A stretch of 25,266 nucleotides of DNA from a virus: positions 1-25,266 of IMG/VR virus record IMGVR_UViG_3300035212_000704. One strand, given 5' to 3'. Below, piece by piece: positions 14,764 to 22,513 of the stretch; position 1 is the stretch's first letter, and the number at the start of each line of letters is the position of its first letter. The notes beneath the pieces are model-generated. The model was not told where the DNA came from. It did no database searches and worked only from the letters and a program-made list of their open reading frames with translations. The translations under genes were made by a program, and so were the position numbers.

Positions 14764-14851
14764 CCGCCTGCCGTCTGGTATCCCGGAACGGAATTCGGGA
14801 CAATATCGCCCGCGATACGATAGCATCACTACACTCATGGATGAGTAAAAG
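14764..14851 (+). promoter_or_regulatory. Palindrome-rich leader of the portal operon
   Basis: This 88-nt gap holds three short inverted repeats in a row: TCCCGGAA/ATTCGGGA with a bulged G (14781-14800), TATCG-CCCG-CGATA (14804-14817), and ACTCAT-GG-ATGAGT (14833-14846), the last ending 5 nt before the portal ATG. No T-run and no confident promoter boxes are visible. It could be a terminator plus operator for the downstream block. Confidence 0.35.
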
Positions 14852-17800
14852 ATGGTCTCTGCTAATCCCAACGACTTCCACGTCATGGTTAATCCCCGCA
14901 GCCAAAGTGCGGAATCCGTGGCTAAGTGGATTGGCGACAAGATGGCCAATAACACCGATCCGGCGTCACGCACGCCCGGTGCCCCGCCAATGTATGGCGA
15001 AGATGCTGTCCCGCACCTGATGACGTTTCAGAGCATCGTTGGCAGCTTTTCTCGTGCGTATATCAATCCCGACGAGGCTATGCGGGATTCCATCGACAAC
15101 GCCCATTTGATGGAAAAGGACGTAGGTCTGCTGGAAAGCGTGGAATGCCGTCAACGCCTGACAGCTTTGCTAGACTGGGAGATCGTCCCGGAAGACGAGA
15201 AGTGTCAGTATCAGGTGTCACTGGCTCAGGAACTCCAGAAGATCATCGGACGTATCCGGAACTTCACCAAGTACCGCATGTGGCTCATGAAGGCCATTTG
15301 GTCCGGTCGATCGGGTATTCAGCACAAGTACGGTTACACTCGCGTCAATGGCTCAATGCGAATGATGCCTACGCCGCTCCACCGTGACCATAACGGCTGG
15401 ATGCCAATCAACGGTGACAAACTGATCTTCCGTTACGAAGATGGATTGCACACAAGCGACGCGGGAGCCTACCCGCATCAGATGGGGATTAAGGTCGGCG
15501 TCAATCCCGGAGGCGGCAAGCTACGCATTCACCGCGACTACAAGACGGAGCCGGTAGCCGATGGCATGGCCGTGTTCCTGAAGCCATACGAGCGGGACAC
15601 GTTCTGCGTTCATAAGCACATGATCGAGGACGCGGACTTTCATCATTCGTATTTTGCTGGTTCGATTCACGGTGTGGGTATCCGGTCGAAAATCTACTGG
15701 GAATGGTTCTTGAAGCAGGAAGCGTTCGCGTTCCTGATGCAGTATCTGGAACGATCCGCAGGCGGCATCGAAGTCTGGACGTATCCGATGGGCGACCCGA
15801 AAGCCCTCGAAGCGACCAAGAAGGCCGCAATGGAGAAGATGGCCAACGGAAGGAATATCGTATTCTTCCCGAAGCCGATGGGAGACGACTCAGACGCTTA
15901 CAAGTTCGAGGTGATCGAGCCGGGAGCGATGGGCCTTGATATCATGCAGGGCATCATCGAGAACTACTTCGGCGGACGGCTGAAGCGGTACATTCTCGGT
16001 CAGGAACTCAGTACCGAAGCCAAGGCTACCGGCATGGGTTCCGGCGTGGCTGAAGCCCACATGGACACACTCAGCCAGATCGTGAACTTTGACGCACGAA
16101 ATCTGGAAGAGACGTTGACGCACGAACTGGTGCGGTACATCCAGCAACTGAACTTCCCGGAGACACTGGGATGGCACATGCGAATGTCCCTCAAGACTGA
16201 GGACGACAAGACGCAGGAACGTATGGAAGCCCTGAACTCTGCCTATCAGATGGGGGCACGGATTGCAGAGTCTGAAGTGTTCAAGACGCTTGGGCTGTCA
16301 GCACCGACCAGCGGCGAAAAGATCCTGTCGATGCAGTCTCAGCAGCCTGGCGGTATTCCGGGAATGCCCGGTATGGACGGCATGGACCCAATGGGAGGTA
16401 TGCCACCCGGCGCCGACCCGTCTGCCGATCCAGAAAGCGGTGTTTTTCCGGATCAGGAAACTGACTCAGAAGAGGAAATGTCAGGCGACCCGATGGAGCT
16501 TATCCGCAGTCTGATGGATCAGTACATGCGGGAGCGTGACGTTGATCGGTACGCATCACAGCTTGCGTTCAACTTCGATGAGAAGCTGCACCCGAGAGAA
16601 TCCGTCGAGCATGGCGGACATAAGCCCGGCCAGTTTGCACCAAAGAACACGGGCGGAATGGCCAAGCCGAAGCAGCAGAGTCTGTTCGGCGGTTCTGCCA
16701 TGCCCGTTGCGAGGCGTTCTGCTGGCGGTGCAAAGAAGCCCGGCAGCGGCAAGGCAGCCAGTAGGTTCGCTACTCTGTTTGCCGAGCACATGCACAAACA
16801 GCATCAGCAGAAGACAATCAACTTCGACGAGCCAATCAATACGCCTGCTGAACATCCATCCCCGACACAGGCACAGCAACCAGCACAAACCCCTGTCTCA
16901 ATTGAGACAGAGAAGCCACCACTGGAGGAAATGTCACGCATCGCTGCTGGGTATCAACTGCATGGAATGCGGGCAGAACCAGAGGACGACCGACTGGCAC
17001 GGCAGCACCAGAAGCACATGACAAAATCAGCCTTGGATAACTGGCTGATGAAGAAATTCGATATCGACGCATTTACGGCCCGTGGCGTCAGTAACGCTGC
17101 TGGTGAGATGAACCCGTACACAGTTGATGGGTCTGGAACAGTTGGCGGCACTAACGTCCGATGGACACACAAATCCAAGGAGCCATCCATTGAGGAACTT
17201 GGTGACGTACCTTGGACGCAACAAGCACCAACACCACAACCGCAGCCCGTTACGCAAAGTCAGCAGACGCCACCAACTGCCGACGTTCCGTCACAGCCAG
17301 AGGCAAGCCCTAACGCTGATATGCCGACCAAGCCAGCACGCCGCCGCATGATGGGTGCGAGTGCTGACAGCATGAAGGCAGTAGCACAGCCCACAGCAGC
17401 ACCTATCACGCCTAAGCCACAGCAACCGGCTCCATCCGTACAGTCAATCCCGGCGCTGAAATCAGCGCCGGGACAATACCTGTCGAAAACACAGGAGAAA
17501 ATCGACACGTCACAGAAACCTGTCGATTCCGGCAACACTAGCCAACGTGATCAGCTTGTGACGGATCACTTCCATTTGGTCCCGAAAGTCGTCCGGATGA
17601 TGCAGAAAAAAGGATGGTCTGTCCGTGATGATGACGCCGCAGAATCTGCCGCTATGGACGGTCTAATGAAAGCTGCCGAGAAATGGGACGGATCAACCGA
17701 CTTTGCAACGTATGCCAAGAACGGAATGGCTCAGGCAATCAAGAATCTAAACCGCCGCAAGTTAGACAAGATGACCAGCAGCGGAATGAGCGACGACGAG

Positions 17801-18637
17801 TCTGATCCGATGGCAAACGTCCAGTCCCGCGACTCTGGATCAGTCTACGACGATGAAGCTAAGAGCCACCTGAATGACGCAATGAGTAAGCTAGGCAAGG
17901 ATTCTGACCAGTGGCTGGTTCGTGCGTGGTTCACAAAAGAAGACGAGAACGGCAACGCACTAACTCAGGATCAGGCGGCGGAAGAGTACAACAACCGATT
18001 CGGGACATCATTAACACGTCAAGCAATTGCAGCACGAGCCGTGAAACTGGCCGCGAAGTTGCGTGACAGTCTTGGCGATCCTAACCAGTACGCTGCTGTT
18101 CGCAACATGATCATCCGGTACTACCGGGACGAGATCCTGACCATGCAGAAGGAACGCTACGAACGGCGTCAGGACCGCATGATCCGCGAGGCGGCTGAAT
18201 ACACGGAATCCGACCCAACAGACGCTCAGATCAAGGCTGGCAACTACAAGAAGGGCAGGTTCACATGGAACGGTATGCCGATCGTGATCGAGAACCCAAG
18301 AGGCTCGACAAGACGTGGCGTGTCTTCCAGTGGCGAAATCTGGCGTCAAGAGATGACAGCACACTACGGCTATATCTCCGGGACAGAAGGCTCAGACGGC
18401 GATCAGGTTGATGTCTTCATGGGCAAGTATCCAGATTCAGAACTGGTATTTGTCGTCAGTCAAATTGACCAGTCAACAGGGCAATTTGACGAACTGAAAG
18501 TCATCCTCGGAGAAACCAATCTGAAGAAGGCTAAAGCCCTGTATCTGTCCAACTACTCCAAAGGCTGGAAGTGCGGAGAGATCGAGCCAATGACCATTTC
18601 CCAGTTTAAGGCCATGCTAGAGTCAGGAGACTGCTAA
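14852..18637 (+). CDS. Portal (Mu gp29/DUF935-like) fused to sigma70-like and inorganic-pyrophosphatase-like domains
   Basis: A 1261-residue protein. Residues 1 to about 480 are a DUF935-type portal, including YFGGRLKRYILGQELSTEAK (from 372) and AEAHMDTLSQIVNFDARNLE, and form the dodecameric DNA gate. A Met/Gly/Pro linker follows, then an HPR...GQF module (573-600) and a QQSLF motif (608-612). Next come a long Pro/Gln linker and a palindrome-encoded stretch (866-873). Residues 902-972 resemble sigma70 region 2 (AAEKWDGSTDFATYAKNG...QAIKNLNRRK), but the usual WW pair is N957-G958. Residues 1015-1072 resemble region 4 (LTQDQAAEEYNNRFGTSLTRQAIAARAVKLAAKLRD). Residues 1137-1261 match the phage polyvalent-protein pyrophosphatase-like domain, with D1182, D1184 and D1187 in DGDQVDVF. 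Most portals have 400-550 residues. The ribosome binding site is weak. The stop overlaps the next start (TAATG). Confidence 0.85.
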   Translation: MVSANPNDFHVMVNPRSQSAESVAKWIGDKMANNTDPASRTPGAPPMYGEDAVPHLMTFQSIVGSFSRAYINPDEAMRDSIDNAHLMEKDVGLLESVECRQRLTALLDWEIVPEDEKCQYQVSLAQELQKIIGRIRNFTKYRMWLMKAIWSGRSGIQHKYGYTRVNGSMRMMPTPLHRDHNGWMPINGDKLIFRYEDGLHTSDAGAYPHQMGIKVGVNPGGGKLRIHRDYKTEPVADGMAVFLKPYERDTFCVHKHMIEDADFHHSYFAGSIHGVGIRSKIYWEWFLKQEAFAFLMQYLERSAGGIEVWTYPMGDPKALEATKKAAMEKMANGRNIVFFPKPMGDDSDAYKFEVIEPGAMGLDIMQGIIENYFGGRLKRYILGQELSTEAKATGMGSGVAEAHMDTLSQIVNFDARNLEETLTHELVRYIQQLNFPETLGWHMRMSLKTEDDKTQERMEALNSAYQMGARIAESEVFKTLGLSAPTSGEKILSMQSQQPGGIPGMPGMDGMDPMGGMPPGADPSADPESGVFPDQETDSEEEMSGDPMELIRSLMDQYMRERDVDRYASQLAFNFDEKLHPRESVEHGGHKPGQFAPKNTGGMAKPKQQSLFGGSAMPVARRSAGGAKKPGSGKAASRFATLFAEHMHKQHQQKTINFDEPINTPAEHPSPTQAQQPAQTPVSIETEKPPLEEMSRIAAGYQLHGMRAEPEDDRLARQHQKHMTKSALDNWLMKKFDIDAFTARGVSNAAGEMNPYTVDGSGTVGGTNVRWTHKSKEPSIEELGDVPWTQQAPTPQPQPVTQSQQTPPTADVPSQPEASPNADMPTKPARRRMMGASADSMKAVAQPTAAPITPKPQQPAPSVQSIPALKSAPGQYLSKTQEKIDTSQKPVDSGNTSQRDQLVTDHFHLVPKVVRMMQKKGWSVRDDDAAESAAMDGLMKAAEKWDGSTDFATYAKNGMAQAIKNLNRRKLDKMTSSGMSDDESDPMANVQSRDSGSVYDDEAKSHLNDAMSKLGKDSDQWLVRAWFTKEDENGNALTQDQAAEEYNNRFGTSLTRQAIAARAVKLAAKLRDSLGDPNQYAAVRNMIIRYYRDEILTMQKERYERRQDRMIREAAEYTESDPTDAQIKAGNYKKGRFTWNGMPIVIENPRGSTRRGVSSSGEIWRQEMTAHYGYISGTEGSDGDQVDVFMGKYPDSELVFVVSQIDQSTGQFDELKVILGETNLKKAKALYLSNYSKGWKCGEIEPMTISQFKAMLESGDC
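16568..16651 (+). repeat. HPR...GQF module, copy 1 (portal protein residues 573-600)
   Basis: FNFDEKLHPRES...KPGQFAPKN, with HPR at 580-582 and GQF at 593-595. Its DNA TTCGATGAGAAGCTGCACCC matches copy 5 except for a 3-nt deletion. It separates the portal part from the downstream linker. Confidence 0.7.
17449..17470 (+). repeat. Palindrome inside the portal gene, second copy of the 1426-1447 element
   Basis: The 22 nt from 17449 are identical to 1426-1447. Here flanking bases extend the palindrome to a 12-bp stem (TCCCGGCGCTGA/TCAGCGCCGGGA) with an AA tip. Eleven further bases (TCGAAAACACA) are shared 11-12 nt downstream of both copies. It encodes PALKSAPGQ in the linker just before the sigma-like region. 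Confidence 0.8.
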
Positions 18638-18702
18638 TGTTTCGCGAACAAGATCACCCACGAGACGAAGCAGGAAAATCCACTGGCGGACAGTTCACGT
18701 CC
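18637..18702 (+). repeat. HPR...GQF module, copy 2 (second giant protein residues 1-22)
   Basis: MFREQDHPRDEAGKSTGGQF is the very N-terminus, so this protein begins with the module that sits mid-protein in the portal. This is the form (HPRD..G+..GGQF) most often seen in other phage proteins. Confidence 0.7.
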
Positions 18703-21700
18703 ACAGGTCAGCAGTCCCGCGATGAGTTAATGAAATCCAGAATGCGGGAATCACTCAAGCAGATGGGGGTGCGGTCTCAGCAGTCAGCACCAAAAGAACC
18801 GGAAGTGCAGAACGTCGATATCTCAGAGTTCGACGTGGGGCGGCTCCCAGTGCCCAAGTCTATGCGGATCAACAAGCCCGCGATTGATGAATGGTACGGT
18901 GACCATATCAACTCCATGAAGTCTCAGGGATCATCAGCCGCATCGATCACGGACTCTATCCTGAAGTCCGATGACGCGGTCGGCATCGTTGTCCATGAAA
19001 AAGACCTGAACACTCTCCGCGACAAAGTGGATTCCCATTTCGACAAGCTGAGTGGTAAGCACGCTGGCGACGATGATTATCTGACTATCGACGGTGAAGA
19101 CTGGGAAGACTATGCGTCCCAGTACGTCGATAAGATTGCATCCGTCATGGCACGGGCACCACTGGAAGAATACATCGAGTCCATCGCAGCACAGCCGCAG
19201 GATGAGGAATCTGCCGACCATTATTCCCATCAGAAATCACTGTTCGGTGATGAGCCAGCAACACCACATCCAAAGGGATTCCGGGAAGAACTGCACGCAC
19301 GGGAAAAGGACAACATCCCGAACCCTAACCGGCATCCGGGACAGTTCGCACCAAAGGGCGGAAGTAACCCGCTTCTGAAGGTGGTCGAGCATGAGCACGG
19401 TTGGACAGCAAGTTCTGTACTGAAGGACGGCAAGGAGTTCCGCGTCGAAGGCAGGGACCGCAGAGAGGCTATCGGTAACGCTGTTCGTGCGGGTGAGAAG
19501 ATGGGCGTGATCTTTGACCCACCCAAAGCAGAGCCAGCAATCGGCGGGCTGTTCGGTGGATCGTTCGACGAGAAGGCACATCCACGCCACAAGGCCGGGG
19601 ATTCAGACGGCGGTCAGTTTGCGGCAAAGAATCAGGCGGAAGACGCACCGTTTGCATTGCAGCAGCCGAAGAAGAAACCTGCTGTAATGTCGTTCGATAA
19701 CAACGCCAACACGAAGCAGGCTGCACTGTTCGACTCAGGCAAGAAGAAGGAGCTACCGGGACAGGAATTGCTGTTCAATTCTGACGCTGGAGACCTGCAC
19801 AACCCGAAGACGATGGAGAATCTGGCAAAGGGTTCTGAAAAACCTGAGGAGACTAAACCTGAACTCACAAGCAATCGGTTGGCAGTCTTGAAAGGATCTC
19901 TCGAAAAGAAAGAGAGGAAACTTGACGAGAGATTCAATGCTCATTTTGATGATGTAGCTAGGGCAAATGGTCAACCACTGAACGACAAGCGAAATGGTCA
20001 GGCAACTCTCAGCCGATGGGATAAGCAATCTGATTCTATTCGAAACACGCAGAAGGAAATCGAGAAAACAAAGCAGGCAATTGGGCGAGAAGAAGAAAAA
20101 ATCCTAAACGTATCCTCAGAAAAGATTCCAAGTTTCATCAGCGATATGGTGCAACGTGGAGAACTGAATCAGTGGCGAAAGTATCCCAATACGTTTTTTG
20201 TTCCAGGCGTGGACAAGGGTCGTATTGTTTGGAATGAAGAAAAAGGGTTTTTGGCTCATCGATATTTATCCGAAGTACCAAAGGACCAATACCCGAAATT
20301 CCGAGATGTTTTCAATAAATTGAATGCGAGTTTGAAGGAATCTAAAGTTGCGAGTTCTGAATCAAAGTCGCAACCAGATCCATTGGCAATCGCACGGGAA
20401 GCCCTGTCGAACAATGAAAACATCGGGATCACGATGGGACGGCACGGCGTCACCATCAAAGGACATCCGGATTACCGTACGATTCGGCAGCAGGTTTCTG
20501 AACATCTGGCTGAACTACGAGAGCAGGCAAAGCCACAGCCCTCTCCATCGCGACAAAGGGCGATGGATGCACAGATCCAGAATCGGGTAAACAATCCTGC
20601 CGACAACTATTCGAGTCGTGTCTACCAGCAGTTTGAGCACGAGACAGAACGCTACCTGCGTGACTACACGCTGTACGACGTGGACCGTTACGGCGTCGGC
20701 GGGAACATCATGAAAATGATCCTGTCGATGGTTGCGATGCACGCAATGTCGAGCATGATGGGCAGTGGAACGTCATCGCCCCGTAAACCGGCAGCACAGA
20801 AGCAGGCACCATCCAATCAGGACTTCGAGAAGCTGCACCCACGAGCACAGACACAAGCCGGTAACAGTAAGCCCGGACAGTTCGCAAAGAAGCCGGAAGG
20901 GGCAGCACCGGCACCAGCCCCACGACCAGTGCGACCACTGACAGAACGTCCTGACCTTAAAGCCAGCCCGCGACAAGCACCTCCACAGCAGCAACAGCCT
21001 GCAAAGGCTAATCCGGGCTACATCCAACAAGCACAGGATGCAATAGCACAGCAAGCAGCCAAGCCACGCACTGGAGTCTTTGCCGATAACGCACCAGAGA
21101 CACAAGAAGCACAGGAACCAGAAGTTCCACCAGTCGTGGCGCAACCGTGGCTTGCAGAACCCGGCACGCCTACGCCGGAAAACACGGTATACAACAACGA
21201 TCCGCGTCGTGGCACTCCGGAACAGAAGGCCGCACAACTTCAGCAGCGTATCGCACGAGATCAGGCAGCCAGTCAACCACCAGTGCAGCAGCCCAAGGAC
21301 GCGAACACGGCACGCATTGCTGAGATCTGGGACGTGGACACGACACAGCCGGAAGCACCTCGCAACTACCCTGACAACTTGAACAAGCCGCCAGAGCAGC
21401 AGCAGGACTATTCACCGCCCGCACATTCACTGGAAGGCTTCACGGCACAGGTCATGAAGAACCTGAAGACACCGGCAAACGAACAGGATAACCCAAGAAA
21501 GAAGTTCCTGTTAAACGGCACGCCTAACCCCGGATATGCCCCGCAGGATATCAGTGGACCTGAACGCCCTGCAAAAATACGCAAGAGGACCGTCAAGCCT
21601 GTTGCCGAACCTACTGCCGAACCAGAGCCATCTGCCCCGTCATTGCTCGACATGCCTTCTCAATCTGGTGATGGGGGTATCTTTGAGAACCCTGCCGCCA

Positions 21701-22470
21701 AGGCACGCAAGGAGAAAGCAGAACTCGACCGGATCACGAAGTTTGACACGTCGGATTTTGCAGAGCCGGAACAACCAGAAGCTGCGGGCCGCACCTTAAA
21801 TATCAACGACACGGATGGCGATTACGTTGCACTGGAAGAAGCACGCAAGCAACGATCAAAGAAGGTTGACTCCTTCCGCGACTGGGAAAAGAAGACTCAG
21901 GAAGACCCTGAAGCAAACACGATGGAAGTGGCCGCCGAGTACGAGCTAGATCCTGACAGTTTTAGAAAGCACGCTCAGGAAATGCAGTCGCACGAGGAAG
22001 GCCAATGGGAACGACGTGAAAAAGTCAAAAGAGACATCCGAAAGATATGGCAGGTTAACTCACGAAAGCTAGGCGATCTAGAGAACCGCAAGGGTGGAGA
22101 CTCCAGCAATCTGGCAGGGTCAGACGAACTCAAGGGCAGCCTTGATGACGATCAGGTTTATGAATTCCTTGGATCTGATGAATCCATGTGGGCACAGAAC
22201 GCCTTCGATATGGTCAGGGAAGAAACACCGGCAAGACCTGGTGCCCATGACAAGGACTGGCTACGCGAGCACGCAAAGCACTTTGCCGGTATGTCGAGCC
22301 AATTGCAGCCACAGGAAGACTATCCGGAGCCGGAAGACGGAATGCCATTCAGCCGCAGGGCACTGGTTAAGTCTGTAGACAGGTATTTCCGGGACGCACG
22401 TCAATCTTTCCGCAGCCGGAGGAGCCAAAAAGACTCAGGGTTCTGGACACTGCTGGATGCTTACCTGTAG
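18637..22470 (+). CDS. Giant multi-module virion/polyvalent-type protein (1277 aa)
   Basis: Starts in a TAATG overlap with the portal gene, with AGGAGA upstream. Four HPR...GQF modules (residues 1-22, 215-240, 310-331, 730-752) divide it. Between them lie an acidic helical segment (about 50-190), a small domain SSVLKDGKEFRVEGRDRREA, QxxLF-type motifs (199-203, 361-365, 376-380) and a charged domain (about 405-570, GQPLNDKRNGQATLSRWDKQ then GELNQWRKYPNTFFVPGVDK). A short hydrophobic Met/Ala-rich helix, IMKMILSMVAMHAMSSMMG, is at about 690-708. A long Pro/Gln/Ala-rich linker (about 750-1040) leads to a helical acidic C-terminus. No catalytic motif is recognised. The architecture resembles phage polyvalent proteins carried in the head and released into the host, and its place after the portal is where Mu gpF (MuF) genes lie. 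A MuF domain itself is not visible to me. Confidence 0.6.
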   Translation: MFREQDHPRDEAGKSTGGQFTSTGQQSRDELMKSRMRESLKQMGVRSQQSAPKEPEVQNVDISEFDVGRLPVPKSMRINKPAIDEWYGDHINSMKSQGSSAASITDSILKSDDAVGIVVHEKDLNTLRDKVDSHFDKLSGKHAGDDDYLTIDGEDWEDYASQYVDKIASVMARAPLEEYIESIAAQPQDEESADHYSHQKSLFGDEPATPHPKGFREELHAREKDNIPNPNRHPGQFAPKGGSNPLLKVVEHEHGWTASSVLKDGKEFRVEGRDRREAIGNAVRAGEKMGVIFDPPKAEPAIGGLFGGSFDEKAHPRHKAGDSDGGQFAAKNQAEDAPFALQQPKKKPAVMSFDNNANTKQAALFDSGKKKELPGQELLFNSDAGDLHNPKTMENLAKGSEKPEETKPELTSNRLAVLKGSLEKKERKLDERFNAHFDDVARANGQPLNDKRNGQATLSRWDKQSDSIRNTQKEIEKTKQAIGREEEKILNVSSEKIPSFISDMVQRGELNQWRKYPNTFFVPGVDKGRIVWNEEKGFLAHRYLSEVPKDQYPKFRDVFNKLNASLKESKVASSESKSQPDPLAIAREALSNNENIGITMGRHGVTIKGHPDYRTIRQQVSEHLAELREQAKPQPSPSRQRAMDAQIQNRVNNPADNYSSRVYQQFEHETERYLRDYTLYDVDRYGVGGNIMKMILSMVAMHAMSSMMGSGTSSPRKPAAQKQAPSNQDFEKLHPRAQTQAGNSKPGQFAKKPEGAAPAPAPRPVRPLTERPDLKASPRQAPPQQQQPAKANPGYIQQAQDAIAQQAAKPRTGVFADNAPETQEAQEPEVPPVVAQPWLAEPGTPTPENTVYNNDPRRGTPEQKAAQLQQRIARDQAASQPPVQQPKDANTARIAEIWDVDTTQPEAPRNYPDNLNKPPEQQQDYSPPAHSLEGFTAQVMKNLKTPANEQDNPRKKFLLNGTPNPGYAPQDISGPERPAKIRKRTVKPVAEPTAEPEPSAPSLLDMPSQSGDGGIFENPAAKARKEKAELDRITKFDTSDFAEPEQPEAAGRTLNINDTDGDYVALEEARKQRSKKVDSFRDWEKKTQEDPEANTMEVAAEYELDPDSFRKHAQEMQSHEEGQWERREKVKRDIRKIWQVNSRKLGDLENRKGGDSSNLAGSDELKGSLDDDQVYEFLGSDESMWAQNAFDMVREETPARPGAHDKDWLREHAKHFAGMSSQLQPQEDYPEPEDGMPFSRRALVKSVDRYFRDARQSFRSRRSQKDSGFWTLLDAYL
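19279..19356 (+). repeat. HPR...GQF module, copy 3 (residues 215-240)
   Basis: FREELHARE...NRHPGQFAPK. HPR is degenerate (HAR), but GQFAPK is intact. It follows a QKSLFG motif by about 11 residues. Confidence 0.6.
19564..19629 (+). repeat. HPR...GQF module, copy 4 (residues 310-331)
   Basis: FDEKAHPRHKAGDSDGGQF, then AAK, directly preceded by GGLFGGS. It is followed by two QxxLF motifs within 50 residues. Confidence 0.65.
19830..20370 (+). other. AT-rich insert within the giant gene
   Basis: Hand counts give 97 G+C of 240 (40 %) for 20101-20340, against 74 of 120 (62 %) for the rows 20641-20700 and 21241-21300 of the same gene. The borders are approximate. The segment encodes the charged domain that contains GQPLNDKRNGQATLSRWDKQ and QWRKYPNTFFVPGVDKGRIV. 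The frame is intact throughout, suggesting a domain acquired by recombination from a source with different composition. Confidence 0.6.
20824..20892 (+). repeat. HPR...GQF module, copy 5 (residues 730-752)
   Basis: FEKLHPRAQTQAGNSKPGQF, then AKK. Its DNA is close to copy 1 (TTCGA, then GAAGCTGCACCC). It marks the entry into the long Pro/Gln linker. Confidence 0.7.
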
Positions 22471-22491
22471 AATATCACCCATCTCACTTGG

Positions 22492-22513
22492 CATTTTCAA
22501 AGGACTGAAAATG
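22492..22513 (+). promoter_or_regulatory. Hairpin presenting the Shine-Dalgarno in its loop, start codon in the stem
   Basis: CATTTTC (22492-22498) pairs perfectly with GAAAATG (22507-22513). The 8-nt loop AAAGGACT holds the Shine-Dalgarno 6 nt from the ATG, which is itself the end of the stem. Stem sequence differs from the other members. Confidence 0.55.

Noticed and set aside
16536-17021. A 161-codon + strand frame inside the portal gene
   Set aside because: It is an overlapping frame in the linker region with no motif. The portal frame is continuous and carries the conserved modules.
17606-17612. AAAAAAG inside the sigma-like region as a possible frameshift site
   Set aside because: The zero-frame codons are AAA-AAA-GGA, so the heptamer is not in the A-AAA-AAG phase, and the main frame continues with conserved residues.
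18362-18418. A genuine housekeeping inorganic pyrophosphatase
   Set aside because: The domain keeps D-x-D-x-x-D but has Gln where the family I signature has Pro or Glu, and it is fused to a phage portal, so it fits the phage polyvalent variant. Catalytic activity should not be assumed.
22457-22510. An upstream in-frame ATG for the small beta-sandwich protein
   Set aside because: It lies inside the preceding gene's end and lacks a ribosome binding site, while the ATG at 22511 has AAAGGA at proper spacing.
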